In this document: piece by piece, positions 1 through 14,450 of the stretch | Position numbering within the stretch: position 1 is the stretch's first letter | Layout of the letters: every line of letters starts with the position of its first letter | Source: Myxococcales bacterium | Lineage (GTDB): Bacteria; Myxococcota_A; Polyangia; Haliangiales; Haliangiaceae | Assembly: GCA_011526095.1 (NCBI GenBank) | Contig: WYBA01000347.1 | Span: 1 to 44,009 of the forward strand | DNA: 44,009 bases | Direction: 5' to 3' | Position numbers and translations under genes: made by a program | The notes under the pieces: model-generated | What the model was told of the DNA's origin: nothing | Database searches by the model: none | Seen by the model: the letters and a program-made list of their open reading frames with translations, nothing else

Positions 1-2
1 CC

Positions 3-1454
3 GCCGGCGCCGACCTCCGCCCCGCCACGCTCGTCCCCGCCCCGGCCGCGCTCCGCCGCCCGACCGCGCCACCCGAGCCTCGCTCCGCCGGCGCGCCCGA
101 CCGCCGCCGCACCGACTCGCTGCCCCCGCCGCCCGTCGCCGCGCCCTCGCCCGATCCCGACCCGGCCGGCGTCGGCGACGAGACCGTCACCACCGTCGCC
201 GCGCCGCCCGCGCCCGCGATCACCTCGCCGCGCGTCCCCGACACGATCACCCCGCTGCCGCCGCCGCCGATCGTCGCCGCGCCGCCGTCGCAGCCGCCGC
301 CGTCGCCGCCGCACAAGGCGCCCACGCCGACCCAGCCGCCGCGCGAGCCGACCGTGCTCGACCCGCCGCCGACGCGGATCGCTCGCCCCGACCAGCTCGC
401 CGACCGCCCGTTCACGCCGCCGAAGGTGCTGCCGATCCCGGAGGTCCCGGAGCCCGGGCCGCTCAACCTCGTCCGCTACTCGATCACGTTCCTGCGCGCG
501 CGGTGGCAGCGGCGCGGCGCGATCAAGGTCCTCGGCGAGGAGATCAAGCAGGACACCGCCGCGCTCGACCTCGTCCTGGGCACGCTCGGCCGCCAGGCTC
601 GCCAGCTCAAGGTCGACAACCGCGCGCTCGCCGCGGAGAACGCCGCGATCGACGCCACCGAGGAGCGCAAGGCGCGCCTCGACCAGGCCAACGCCGAGCT
701 CAACACCCGCAAGATCGAGGAGACCTCCAAGTTCGAGGAGATCGAGCGGGAGCGGACGATCAAGGTGACCGAGGCCGAGCGCGTGGCCGAGGAGGCCAGC
801 CGCGAGCTCGCCAGCTACGAGGGCCAGCGCCGGTCGCTGCGCGACAAGCGCAAGGAGGTCGAGCGCCGCCAGAAGGCGTACCTCAAGGCCGCCGAGGACC
901 GCGACACCGAGGCCGGCAACTCCCAGATGGGCGACTCGCGGTCCGAGCTGCGGCGCGCCGCCGAGGGCCACCGCCGCGAGGCGGCGGAGCTCGAGCCCGA
1001 GCGCCAGGACCTCGAGCGGCGGATCGCCGCGCTCGACCGCCCGATCGCCGGCGCCCAGGCCAAGGTCGACGCCGCCCGCGCCGAGCTCGAGTCGGCCCGG
1101 CGCAGCCTCAACGACGCCCGCGAGGGCCACCGCCACCGCCTCGCCGAGATCGAGGCCGAGCAGGGCCGCAAGCACCGCGAGGTCGCGCTCGCCGACGCCG
1201 AGGTCCAGCGCCGCCTCGTCACCCTCGGGACGCTGGTCAACCTCAACCGGATCGAGCACGCCGGCTTCGACGAGCTCTACGAGCGGATCGACCGGCTGCG
1301 CGCGGCGATCGGCGCGCGCACGACCGAGATCGACAAGCTCACCGCCGAGCGCGAGGCCTACGACAAGGGCTCGCTGGTGCGCGGCTTCGTCTGGCTGGGG
1401 GGCGGTGTGGTCGCCGTGATCACCTTCGTCGCCATCATCCTCGCGATCGTGTGA
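3..1454 (+). CDS. coiled-coil membrane protein, N-terminus cut by window edge
   Basis: The reading frame is open from the left edge, so the true start lies outside the window; the GTG at 354 is only an internal codon. The first ~120 visible residues are a Pro/Ala-rich, low-complexity linker. The next ~300 are highly charged (Glu, Arg, Lys, Ala) with heptad-like spacing, a long coiled coil. The last ~22 residues are a hydrophobic segment ending at the stop, a C-terminal membrane anchor (FVWLGGGVVAVITFVAIILA). No catalytic motif is visible. The layout suggests a scaffold or a spacer protein held to a membrane by its C-terminus, but I do not recognise the family. The next gene on the same strand has its own promoter 70 bp downstream. 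Confidence 0.75.
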   Translation, partial: AGADLRPATLVPAPAALRRPTAPPEPRSAGAPDRRRTDSLPPPPVAAPSPDPDPAGVGDETVTTVAAPPAPAITSPRVPDTITPLPPPPIVAAPPSQPPPSPPHKAPTPTQPPREPTVLDPPPTRIARPDQLADRPFTPPKVLPIPEVPEPGPLNLVRYSITFLRARWQRRGAIKVLGEEIKQDTAALDLVLGTLGRQARQLKVDNRALAAENAAIDATEERKARLDQANAELNTRKIEETSKFEEIERERTIKVTEAERVAEEASRELASYEGQRRSLRDKRKEVERRQKAYLKAAEDRDTEAGNSQMGDSRSELRRAAEGHRREAAELEPERQDLERRIAALDRPIAGAQAKVDAARAELESARRSLNDAREGHRHRLAEIEAEQGRKHREVALADAEVQRRLVTLGTLVNLNRIEHAGFDELYERIDRLRAAIGARTTEIDKLTAEREAYDKGSLVRGFVWLGGGVVAVITFVAIILAIV

Positions 1455-1523
1455 TCCGCGCCCGATCTGCGCCTGATCGGCGACAGTTCCGGCCGCGATC
1501 GCGCGCGCGGCGCGGGACCGTGT

Positions 1524-1529
1524 TACCGT
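1524..1529 (+). promoter_or_regulatory. extended -10 element for the receiver-PilZ gene
   Basis: TACCGT preceded by TG and one base (extended -10 form), 7 nt before the GTG at 1537. Transcription would start at or next to the start codon, giving a leaderless mRNA. Confidence 0.5.
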
Positions 1530-1536
1530 CGGGAGC

Positions 1537-2661
<1,125 letters not shown>

Positions 2662-2713
2662 GCAGCGCATCGGTCCGTCCGGATCGCGCCGTCATCGTCG
2701 CGGCATCACCGCT

Positions 2714-3520
<807 letters not shown>

Positions 3521-3528
3521 GGGGCGCC

Positions 3529-3534
3529 TCTATA
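3529..3534 (-). promoter_or_regulatory. -10 of ppsR overlapping the upstream stop codon
   Basis: On the minus strand TATAGA, preceded by TGG (extended -10), ends 8 nt before the ppsR ATG. Its internal TAG is the stop codon of the radical SAM gene at 3530-3532. Confidence 0.55.
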
Positions 3535-4842
3535 CCACGGGGAGCCGACGACGCGCCGTCGCGTCGCCGGCACGGCCGGCGCGCCAGTCGACGACGCGCG
3601 GGCACTCCGGGTCGGGCGCGGCCGGGTCGCCGGTGACGTGCGCCGACACGACCTTGCACCCGCCGCGGCACAGCGCGTGGTAGGTGCAGGACGCGCACGG
3701 CTCGGCCGCGTCACGCCACGCGCGGAACGGCCCGAACGCGTCGTCGCGGGTCCAGTACGCGCCGAGCTCCGCCGCGTGCGGGCGGCGGCCGTCGGCGCCG
3801 GGCGGCGGCGGCGCGGCGAAGCTGCACGCGGTGACCGCGCCCGACGGCTTGGCGCCGATCAGGAAGTCGCCGCCGGTGCAGCCGTAGACCGCGAGGCCGG
3901 CGAGCAGGGCCGGGTCGGGGCGGTGGTGGACGATCATCGGGGTGTAGCTGCAGTCGAGGCGGACGCGCAGGCGGTGGCGGCGGGTCGCCGCGAGCACCGC
4001 GGGCAGCAGCGCGCGGTGCTGCGCGTCGGTGCACGCCAGCGCGGCGTAGGCGCGCGCGCCGCGCCCCGACGGCTTGAACCGCAGCAGCTCGACCTCGCTC
4101 AGCCGGCGCCGTGACGCGTACGCGAAGATCGCGTCGAGCTCGTCGATGTTGTGGCGGGTGACGACGACGTTGATCCCGATCTCGCGCTTGACCGCGCGCA
4201 GCGCGGCGAGCGCGGCGTCGGCGCGCGCGAACCCGTCGACGCCGCGGACCTTGGCGTAGGTCGCGCCGAGCCCGTCGAGCGAGACGTTGATCTGGCCGAA
4301 CTTGTGGGCGATCGGCACCAGCGCGTCGAGCCCGGCCAGGCCGCTCGTCGTGAGGTTCGGGATCATGCCGCGGGCGCGGGCGTGGTCTGCCAGCTCGCCG
4401 AGCCACGGCAGCGTCGCGCTCTCGCCGCCGCCGAGCGCGAGGTGGAACACGCCGAGCCGCGCCAGCTCGTCGACCGCGCGCTTCCACCCGTCGAGGCCGA
4501 GCTCGCCGGGCGCGCCCTCGGGCGAGGCGCCGGTGTAGCAGCCCTGGCAGCCGACGTCGCAGCGGTTGGTGAGCTGCAGGTGCGCCTCGAGCGGCGCCGC
4601 GAGCACCCCGGCGCCGACGTCGCCGTCGTCGGCGCCGCGCGCCCAGATCGGATCGCCGGGCGCGGGCGTGACGCCGAGGTCGCGCGCGCGGTCGCGGTCG
4701 ACGAACACCAGCGCGCGCGGCGACGTGAGCTGGACGATCGCGCCGAACCGCTCGAGCCGGGTCGCGCGGGCCTGGCGCTCGGCGCGGCGCGCCGCCGCCC
4801 ACGTCCGGGCCCGCGCGGCGAGCTGGCCGAGGCGCCCCGGCA

Positions 4843-4843
<1 letters not shown>
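3530..4843 (-). CDS. radical SAM / SPASM-domain enzyme
   Basis: 437 residues. A ~85-residue N-terminal domain precedes the radical SAM cluster motif CxxxCxxC at Cys95, Cys99 and Cys102, which binds a 4Fe-4S cluster and S-adenosylmethionine. A Gly-rich GGGES motif follows. The C-terminus carries a SPASM domain, with CX2CX5CX3C at residues 383-396 and a further Cys at 414, for auxiliary Fe-S clusters. SPASM enzymes typically modify peptides or proteins (PqqE, anaerobic sulfatase-maturase and RiPP enzymes). I see no precursor-peptide ORF nearby, so the substrate is unknown. The GTG start shares its G with the stop of the NtrC-type gene (TAGTG), so translation is coupled to that regulator. The gene is the last of an overlapping five-gene unit. 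Confidence 0.88.
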
Positions 4844-6323
<1,480 letters not shown>

Positions 6324-6327
<4 letters not shown>

Positions 6328-7400
6328 CGGGCCTCCTCGTCGTCGCCGTCGTCGCGGGCCGGGGGCTTGCCCTCGGCCGCGTCCGCCAGCGCGTCGCTGT
6401 CGTCGTCGCGCCGGTCCTTGCCGCGGCGCGCCCGGGGCGTCGACCCCTCGGCGCGGTCGAGCGCCTTGCGCCGGCCGCGGTTCCACAGCAGGGCGCCGAT
6501 CAGCAGGACCATCCCGGCGACGACGTACATCGGCCGCCAGTCGCGCGCCGGCGCGGTGTCGGGCGCGGGCTTCGGCGGGATCGCCACGCCGTCGGGGGTG
6601 GCGCGCATCGCCGGCGCCTCGCCGGCGCGGCCGGCGACGTCGCCGGTCGGCGCCCCGGCGCCCGCGTCGCCGCCCGCGTCGTCGCCCGCGCCGTCTTCGG
6701 GCGGCGCGCTCGCCACCGCGATCACCAGCCGGCGCTCGATCGCCGGCAAGGTCAGCGAGTCGATCGCCCGGTCGCACGCCGGCCGCAGCGTCGCGGCGTC
6801 CGCGGCCGCGAGCACGCACTCGACGCGGCGCTCGTCGAGCACGCCCTCGTCGAGCGTCCACCGCGCGCGCACCACCGACGTCGTGCCGAGCTCGTCGTGG
6901 GCCCACTCGAGGTCGGCCTCGACCACCTTCTGCGCCGTGTTCGTGCGCTCGCTCCACGCGAGCTGGCGCACCGCCGCGCCGTCGCTCGCCGTCATCGCCT
7001 CGACGCTGGCGCGGACGTCGGCGACGCGCTGGCGCAGGACCTCGCCGGTGCCGGCCGGGGCCTTCGCGGCCGCGTCGAGCTCGAACCGCGTCACCGAGAT
7101 GATGAGCTGGCCGCCGCCCGCGGCGGGCCGGTACGACCACACCCGGACGCCGAGCCGGGACACGCCGTCCGGCGCGCCGTTGGCGATCAGCTGCTGGAGC
7201 GACTCCGCGTGCGCCGGATCGCGCACCCACGCCGACGGGGCGGCCGCGGGCGGCTGATCCGGCAGCACCCCGACGCCGGTCGGCGGTGGGGGCCGCGGCG
7301 CGTCGGCGGGCGGCGAGGCTGACGGCTGTGCGAGCGCGGGCGCCGCGGCGCCGAGCGCGGCCAGGGCGACGAGGGGCAGGAGCGGGAGGCGAAGGGTCAC
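6324..7400 (-). CDS. exported, C-terminally anchored membrane protein of unknown function
   Basis: About 358 residues from the GTG at 7400, chosen because it directly precedes a classic signal peptide (hydrophobic LPLLPLVALAALGAAAP, then ALA). A Pro-rich stretch leads to a periplasmic domain of ~170 residues that I do not recognise. A Gly/Ala/Asp-rich linker follows, then a transmembrane helix (MYVVAGMVLLIGALLW) and a highly charged cytoplasmic tail rich in Lys/Arg and Asp. It overlaps the NtrC-type regulator gene by 4 bp (ATGA) and follows a lipoprotein gene by 19 bp. A role as periplasmic sensor or partner for the regulator is inference from position only. Confidence 0.75.
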
Positions 7401-7419
7401 GGGATCACGGCTCGCTGGT

Positions 7420-8010
7420 TCAGGGCTGGTGGGTCGGGACGGGCGGCGGCGCCAGCATGGCGAGCAGCGGCACGCACGCGCCGTCGCACGCCTCGGGGTG
7501 GCGATCATTGTAGAAGCAGGCGGCGGCGAGCGCCCGCGGCATTCCGCGGCCGTCGACGGTGAGCTGGACCTGGGCGCGGCCGCGGAACGCGCCGGCCGTG
7601 AACCGCGTCGTGAGCTGCGAGGCGTCCTCGCTGTCGGGCGACGTCGTCCACTCGGCGAGCTCGGCGCCCGCCTCGAGCGCCGCCTGCAGGTCGCGCTCGA
7701 GCCCGGCGATCGTGTCGCGGCGCGCGCCGCGCAGCTCGACGATCGCGAGGTAGCAGCCGCGCGACGGCTCGCCCCACGCGTGGGCGTGGACGTCGGCGTC
7801 GTCGACGACCTTGCGCGCGGCGTCGACCGCGGCGTCGGCGATCGCGGGCATCGCGCGCCACGTCCGCGGGACGTCGATGCCGTGCCCCGGCTGGGCGTGG
7901 TCGGCGGTCACCGCCCGGCGCGCGCCGGCGTCGCGATCGTCCGCCGCGGCCGCGCCGCGGCACCCCACGAGCGCCGCCGCGGCCAGGACGATCAGCCGAC
8001 CGTCATCCAT
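7420..8010 (-). CDS. small lipoprotein of unknown function
   Basis: 196 residues. The N-terminus is a lipoprotein signal with lipobox LVGC (Cys17), though its n-region carries two Asp, which is unusual. The mature part has scattered Cys residues (GCY, ACF, CDGAC) that could form disulfides. No family is recognised. The ATG at 8010 lies inside the end of astA (19-bp overlap), and the stop is 19 bp before the next gene, so it is probably co-expressed with both. Confidence 0.7.
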   Translation of the reverse strand: MDDGRLIVLAAAALVGCRGAAAADDRDAGARRAVTADHAQPGHGIDVPRTWRAMPAIADAAVDAARKVVDDADVHAHAWGEPSRGCYLAIVELRGARRDTIAGLERDLQAALEAGAELAEWTTSPDSEDASQLTTRFTAGAFRGRAQVQLTVDGRGMPRALAAACFYNDRHPEACDGACVPLLAMLAPPPVPTHQP

Positions 8011-9017
8011 ACCGTCTCCCCGGGCTCGACACCGAGGCGCCGCCGGGTCTCGGCGGTCACGCCCACGGTCCCGGCGTCGAGCGGGACGATCCGCGCGCCG
8101 GTCGCGCGGAACCCGGGGCGCGCGCCGGGGCGCTGGACCGCGAGCACCGCCCACGGCCGCTCGCCGTCGGCGTCCTCGACCGCGGTCACCTTCACCGGCT
8201 GCGCGCCGCGCACGAGCGTGATGTCGTCGGTGCGCGCCATGAAGTGCGGCCCGCCGTCGAACGGATCGATCTGCCCCGCGTACTCGAAGCCGATCCGCCG
8301 CAGCATCTTCTCGACGCCCTTGGTGTCGGGCCCGACCTGGCCGATCAGCCCGCGGACGTCGTCGGGCAGCAGCTCGGTGTGGATCGGCTCGTCGGGGAAC
8401 AGCGCGTGGATGAACTCCTTGTTGTCCTTCGACAGCAGATCCGCTTCCTGGTAGGTCAGCCCGGTGAAGCGGCGGCCGACCTGCTCCCACAGCTTGCTCG
8501 TGCCGTCCGGCTCGAGCGGCGGCAACAGCTCGCTCAGCACGCGGTCGCGGAACACGCCGCGGTGCATGCGGATGAACAGGAACCGCGTGTACGACAGCGC
8601 CTTGCCCAGCGCCTCGGGGTTGCGCCGGTACTCCGGCAGCAGGATCAGCCCGCCGATCTCCGTCGGGCCGTCGTAGTTGTAGCCGATGCGCAGCGTCTGG
8701 TGGACGAAGTACCGGTCGAGCGTGACCGAGTAGCGCTCGTCGTTCTCGACCCGGAAGAAGATGTGCGGCGCGCGGCGCGTGCCGTGCTGCGCGTGGATCA
8801 TCGACGTGCCGATCACGCGGCCGGCGGCGACGTCCTCGAGCACGAACAGGTACTCGCGGTCGACCGCCGAGATCGCCTCGTCGAACGACTTCTCCGACAG
8901 CTCGACGATCGCCTCGATGTGCTTGCGATCGGCCGGCAGGTTGACCGTGTCGAGGTGCTCGGCGACGGCGAGGATCTGGTCGACATCCTCTCGATATGAT
9001 TGACGAATCCGGAACAT
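7992..9017 (-). CDS. astA: arginine N-succinyltransferase (AstA family)
   Basis: 341 residues, close to the ~344 of AstA. Family enzymes transfer succinyl from succinyl-CoA to the alpha-amino group of arginine, first step of the AST catabolic pathway, in the cytoplasm. The GNAT-like N-terminal half (IRQSYREDVDQILAVAEHL) and family-typical stretches such as YNYDGPTEIGGLIL and RRFTGLTYQEADLLS are present. The ATG at 9017 has a good Shine-Dalgarno (GGAGG, 8 nt spacing) and a possible -10 (TAGGCT) further up, unlike most heads here. The other AST genes (astB-E) are absent; it is followed by a lipoprotein, membrane protein, NtrC regulator and radical SAM enzyme. A different acceptor substrate is possible. 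Confidence 0.88.
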   Translation of the reverse strand: MFRIRQSYREDVDQILAVAEHLDTVNLPADRKHIEAIVELSEKSFDEAISAVDREYLFVLEDVAAGRVIGTSMIHAQHGTRRAPHIFFRVENDERYSVTLDRYFVHQTLRIGYNYDGPTEIGGLILLPEYRRNPEALGKALSYTRFLFIRMHRGVFRDRVLSELLPPLEPDGTSKLWEQVGRRFTGLTYQEADLLSKDNKEFIHALFPDEPIHTELLPDDVRGLIGQVGPDTKGVEKMLRRIGFEYAGQIDPFDGGPHFMARTDDITLVRGAQPVKVTAVEDADGERPWAVLAVQRPGARPGFRATGARIVPLDAGTVGVTAETRRRLGVEPGETVWMTVG

Positions 9018-9044
9018 GCGCGCCGCCTCCAGGGCGGCCTGGCC

Positions 9045-9050
9045 AGCCTA
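9045..9050 (-). promoter_or_regulatory. possible -10 for the astA unit
   Basis: TAGGCT on the minus strand, 27 nt before the ATG, leaving a short leader that contains a GGAGG ribosome-binding site. No clear -35. Confidence 0.35.
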
Positions 9051-9081
9051 CCACGCCGCGCGCGCGCCCGGGCGGGCCGGC

Positions 9082-9918
9082 TCAGGGCAGGGCGGAGGCG
9101 AGGCCCGCGGCGAGCGCCTCGAGCGCGTCGTCGGCCAGCGCGTGCGCCTCGGCGATCACGTCCTCGCCGACCAGCTCGCGCGCCCACTGCGTCGCGCCCA
9201 CGACCTTGATCGTCGGCTTGCCGGCCTTCGCGCGGGCCGCGTTCTCCGTCGCCATCCAGTCGAGGATCTTCGGCAGCGCCTTGGCGGTCGCGCTCTTGGT
9301 GTCGTGCATCAGGATGACCGCGCGGCCGGTCAGCTTCTTGAGCTTGCCGATGACGTACTTCTCGGTCGCCTTGGCGTTGTTGTTCTTCCACTCCTGCGGG
9401 TCGATGTCCCAGTAGACGTGGCGGATGCCCGCGTCCTCGACCTGCTGGACCAGCCGGTTGCAGTACGCGCCGTACGGCGCGCGGAACCACGGCACCGGCA
9501 GCCCCGCCTCGCGCTCGAGCACGACGCGGGCGTGGACGATCTCGTGCTCGGCGACCTCCGGCTTGCCCTTGCACAGCTGGGCGTGGGTCATCGTGTGGTT
9601 CGCGACGACGTGGCCCTCGTCGAGCACGCGCCGCAGCATCGCCCGGTGCTTGGCGATCGCCCCCTCGCCGCCCTTGTCGAACCGCCACGCGACCATGAAG
9701 AAGATCGCGCTGATGTCGTGGGCGGCGAGCGTGTCGAGGATCTGCGCGGTGGTCTTCGTCGCCGGGCCGTCGTCGAACGTGAACAGCACCTCGGGGCCGC
9801 CCGAGGTCGACGGGCCGGCGGCCGGCGTCTCCCAGTTCGCGGCGGGCGCCGGGCGCGCCGCGGCCGCCAGCGCGACCGCCAGCGTGGCGACGACGACGTG
9901 GGACCGGGAGCGACGCAC
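9082..9918 (-). CDS. polysaccharide deacetylase (NodB / CE4 family), exported
   Basis: 278 residues from the GTG at 9918; an in-frame ATG at 9954 is the alternative. A signal peptide begins with basic VRRSRS and ends near PAPAA. All CE4 motifs are visible: TFDDGP (residues 47-52, catalytic Asp and metal Asp), HTMTH (108-112, metal His pair), RAPYGAYC, an Asp/Trp motif (DIDPQEW), and LMHD near the C-terminus. Such enzymes remove N-acetyl groups from peptidoglycan or GlcNAc polymers in the periplasm. The GTG is preferred because TTAGAT lies 9 nt upstream, as at other leaderless starts here, and it gives a standard n-region. The gene ends 64 bp before astA and may be read through into it. Confidence 0.88.
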   Translation of the reverse strand: MRRSRSHVVVATLAVALAAAARPAPAANWETPAAGPSTSGGPEVLFTFDDGPATKTTAQILDTLAAHDISAIFFMVAWRFDKGGEGAIAKHRAMLRRVLDEGHVVANHTMTHAQLCKGKPEVAEHEIVHARVVLEREAGLPVPWFRAPYGAYCNRLVQQVEDAGIRHVYWDIDPQEWKNNNAKATEKYVIGKLKKLTGRAVILMHDTKSATAKALPKILDWMATENAARAKAGKPTIKVVGATQWARELVGEDVIAEAHALADDALEALAAGLASALP

Positions 9919-9927
9919 CTTCGATCG

Positions 9928-9933
9928 ATCTAA
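9928..9933 (-). promoter_or_regulatory. -10-like element for the deacetylase gene
   Basis: TTAGAT on the minus strand, 9 nt before the GTG at 9918; supports that start and a leaderless or nearly leaderless mRNA. Confidence 0.35.
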
Positions 9934-9993
9934 CACACTCGTCGCCGGGTGCATTGCGCGCCGTGGAGGCCCGCCACCACTTCGATAAGCGGC

Positions 9994-9999
9994 TACCCT
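9994..9999 (+). promoter_or_regulatory. -10 element for the PLP lyase gene
   Basis: TACCCT, 9 nt before the ATG at 10009, with no Shine-Dalgarno between. Divergent from the deacetylase promoter; the two starts are 90 bp apart. Confidence 0.5.
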
Positions 10000-10008
10000 C
10001 GGCGCACG

Positions 10009-11040
10009 ATGAGCTTCGTGAAGAGCCGCCTGCCCGCGCCCCGCAAGGTCCCGCTCGCCCGCACCCCGACCCCGCTCGAGCCGCTGACCCGGACCTCCGA
10101 GGCGCTCGGAGTCGAGGTGTGGGTCAAGCGCGACGACCAGACCGGCGCCGAGCTGATGGGCAACAAGGTCCGCAAGCTCGAGTACCTGATGGCCGAGGCG
10201 CAGGACCAGGGCGCCGACCTGGTCATCACGTGCGGCGGCGAGCAGTCCAACCACGCGCGCGCCACCGTGATGGCCGCGGCGCGGCTGGGGATGGCGTCGC
10301 AGGTCGTGCTGCGGTGCGACGATCCGGCGAGCCCGCCGGCCGCGACCGGCAACATCCTGCTCGACCGCCTCGCCGGCGCGACGATCACCTGGATCACCCG
10401 GCCCGCGTGGGCGCAGCGCAACGAGCTCATGGCGGCCGAGGCCGACAAGGCGCGCGCCGCGGGCCGCCGGCCGTACGTCATCCCCGAGGGCGGGTCGAAC
10501 GCGCTCGGGTCGTGGGGCTACGTCGCCGCCGCCCACGAGCTGGCCGACGATCTCGCCACCCTGCCGGCGCGCCCGACGACGATCGTCTATGCGTGCGGCT
10601 CGGGCGGCACCGGCGCCGGGCTGGTCACCGGCGCCAAGCTGGCCGGGCTCGCCGCGCGCGGCGTCCGCGTCGCCGGCGTCAACGTCTGCGACGATCGCGA
10701 CTACTTCGTCGCCGCGATCACGCGGATCACCGGCGAGCTGACGTCGCGGTGGCCGCTCGGCGTCACGGTCGAGCCCGCCGACGTCGAGATCGTCGACGGC
10801 CACGTCGGCCTCGGCTACGCGAAGAGCCGGCCCGAGGAGCTGATGACGATCCGCGACGTCGCGCGCCGCGACGGCGTCCTCCTCGACCCCGTGTACACCG
10901 GCAAGGCGTTCCACGGCGTGGTCACCGAGCTGGCGCGCGACCGCCGCCGGTTCGGCGAGCGCATCGTGTTCGTCCACACCGGCGGGATGTTCGGGCTGTT
11001 CGGCGGCACGACGCCGGCCGAGCTCGCCGCGGTGCTGTAG
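10009..11040 (+). CDS. PLP-dependent D-cysteine desulfhydrase / ACC deaminase family enzyme
   Basis: 343 residues, typical for this fold-type II family. Members split D-cysteine to pyruvate, H2S and ammonia, or deaminate 1-aminocyclopropane-1-carboxylate. The PLP lysine is Lys53 in [10 protein letters not shown]. The next conserved motif [10 protein letters not shown] supplies the Ser/Asn contacts, and a Gly-rich phosphate cup ([11 protein letters not shown]) follows. The sequence cannot separate the two activities, so no symbol is given. An in-frame GTG at 9949 exists, but ATG 10009 has a -10 element 9 nt upstream and starts where the family starts. The gene is convergent with the TlpA-like gene, only 7 bp apart. 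Confidence 0.9.
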   Translation: MSFVKSRLPAPRKVPLARTPTPLEPLTRTSEALGVEVWVKRDDQTGAELMGNKVRKLEYLMAEAQDQGADLVITCGGEQSNHARATVMAAARLGMASQVVLRCDDPASPPAATGNILLDRLAGATITWITRPAWAQRNELMAAEADKARAAGRRPYVIPEGGSNALGSWGYVAAAHELADDLATLPARPTTIVYACGSGGTGAGLVTGAKLAGLAARGVRVAGVNVCDDRDYFVAAITRITGELTSRWPLGVTVEPADVEIVDGHVGLGYAKSRPEELMTIRDVARRDGVLLDPVYTGKAFHGVVTELARDRRRFGERIVFVHTGGMFGLFGGTTPAELAAVL

Positions 11041-11047
11041 GGCGGAC

Positions 11048-11575
11048 CTAGGGCTGCGCGAGCAGCTTCTCGATCTGCGCCGACAGCTCGGCCTCGGACA
11101 GCGTGCCGACCTTGTGCAGCGCGCGCCGGCCCTTCTTGTCGTAGATGAACGTGACCGGGATGTTCGGCGGGAAGTCGTAGGCGCGGGCGATCTCGTTCTC
11201 GAGCCGCACGATCGGGTACGTCATCTCGTGGTCGCTGGCGAAGTTCAGCAGGTCCGCGCTGCTCGCGTCCTCGGTGAGGATCCCGAACATCTTCACGCCG
11301 CGGTCCTTGTACTTCAGGTACACGCGGTTGAACTCAGGGATCTCCTTCTTGCAGGGCTTGCACCACGTCGCCCAGAAGTTGATCACGACGACGTTGCCGG
11401 CGAGCGCCTCGGGCGGATGGACCTCGTTGGTCGTGTCCATCAGCGCGACCTTGGGCAGGCACTCGGTCGAGCCGGCGGTGCACGCCGCCTCGGCGGTCGG
11501 GGTCTCGCACGCGCTGGCCAGCGCGCCGACGACGACGATCAGGGAGGTGAAGATGGCGGCGCGGATCAAAGCCAT
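11048..11575 (-). CDS. TlpA/ResA-like thioredoxin-fold protein, membrane-anchored
   Basis: 175 residues. An N-terminal hydrophobic segment ends in ASAC (Cys23), a weak lipobox. A thioredoxin fold follows, with active site WCKPC at 71-75 in the context FWATWCKPCKKEIPEF and a cis-Pro region at NIPVTF. Such proteins reduce disulfides of c-type apocytochromes or other exported proteins in the periplasm. Extra Cys residues at 32 and 39 are unusual. The ATG at 11575 is 7 bp after the gpmI stop, with an AGAGGT ribosome site overlapping that stop, so the two genes are one operon. Confidence 0.87.
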   Translation of the reverse strand: MALIRAAIFTSLIVVVGALASACETPTAEAACTAGSTECLPKVALMDTTNEVHPPEALAGNVVVINFWATWCKPCKKEIPEFNRVYLKYKDRGVKMFGILTEDASSADLLNFASDHEMTYPIVRLENEIARAYDFPPNIPVTFIYDKKGRRALHKVGTLSEAELSAQIEKLLAQP

Positions 11576-11582
11576 GGGACCT

Positions 11583-13253
<1,671 letters not shown>

Positions 13254-13265
13254 GGGGGCCGGGCG

Positions 13266-13271
13266 ACGCTA
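13266..13271 (-). promoter_or_regulatory. -10-like element for gpmI
   Basis: TAGCGT on the minus strand, 12 nt before the ATG. The preceding lolA terminator makes a promoter here necessary. Confidence 0.4.
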
Positions 13272-13287
13272 GCACCGCCGGGCGCCG

Positions 13288-13319
13288 AAAACACCGACGC
13301 GCCCCGGCGGGGCGCGTCG
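13288..13319 (-). terminator. intrinsic terminator of lolA
   Basis: A perfect 11-bp stem (CGACGCGCCCC with GGGGCGCGTCG) and a 3-nt loop at 13295-13319. Reading the minus strand, it is followed three bases later by TTTT. It sits 38 bp after the lolA stop. Confidence 0.8.
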
Positions 13320-13357
13320 TGGAGGCTGGTGGGCGCCGAGGGCGCTCGGGGGCGTCC

Positions 13358-14257
<900 letters not shown>

Positions 14258-14272
14258 GGTGGGCTCTCTCTC

Positions 14273-14278
14273 TGGCTA
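14273..14278 (-). promoter_or_regulatory. possible -10 for lolA
   Basis: TAGCCA on the minus strand, 15 nt before the ATG; a GAGAGAGAG stretch between them could serve as ribosome site. Confidence 0.3.
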
Positions 14279-14410
14279 CGTCTCGTGCGCTGGGAGTCGC
14301 GCAGCAAGCATACAGACGCACGGCGTCCAGGCACGATTCACGAAGCCAACCCGGCGATTCTGCTCGGCTCGATCCCGAGGCTGGCCCTGGCTGGCCGTCG
14401 CCCGTGACGG

Positions 14411-14416
14411 TACTCT
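14411..14416 (+). promoter_or_regulatory. -10 element ahead of a mini-ORF and lipoprotein gene
   Basis: TACTCT ends 7 nt before the ATG at 14424, the usual leaderless spacing here, and 24 nt before the main ATG at 14441. Confidence 0.45.
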
Positions 14417-14423
14417 CGGCGCG

Positions 14424-14450
14424 ATGAATAGGCGAGCGCGATGCGCGTAG
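14424..14450 (+). CDS. putative leaderless 8-codon leader ORF (MNRRARCA)
   Basis: ATG at the predicted transcription start, eight codons, TAG at 14448-14450. It overlaps the first codons of the lipoprotein gene in another frame. Translation of this ORF could deliver terminating ribosomes to the main ATG at 14441. This is inferred from spacing only; it may be meaningless. Confidence 0.25.
   Translation: MNRRARCA

Noticed and set aside
9949..10008. Earlier GTG start for the PLP lyase
   Set aside because: It would lie upstream of the -10 element at 9994-9999 and adds residues not found in the family.
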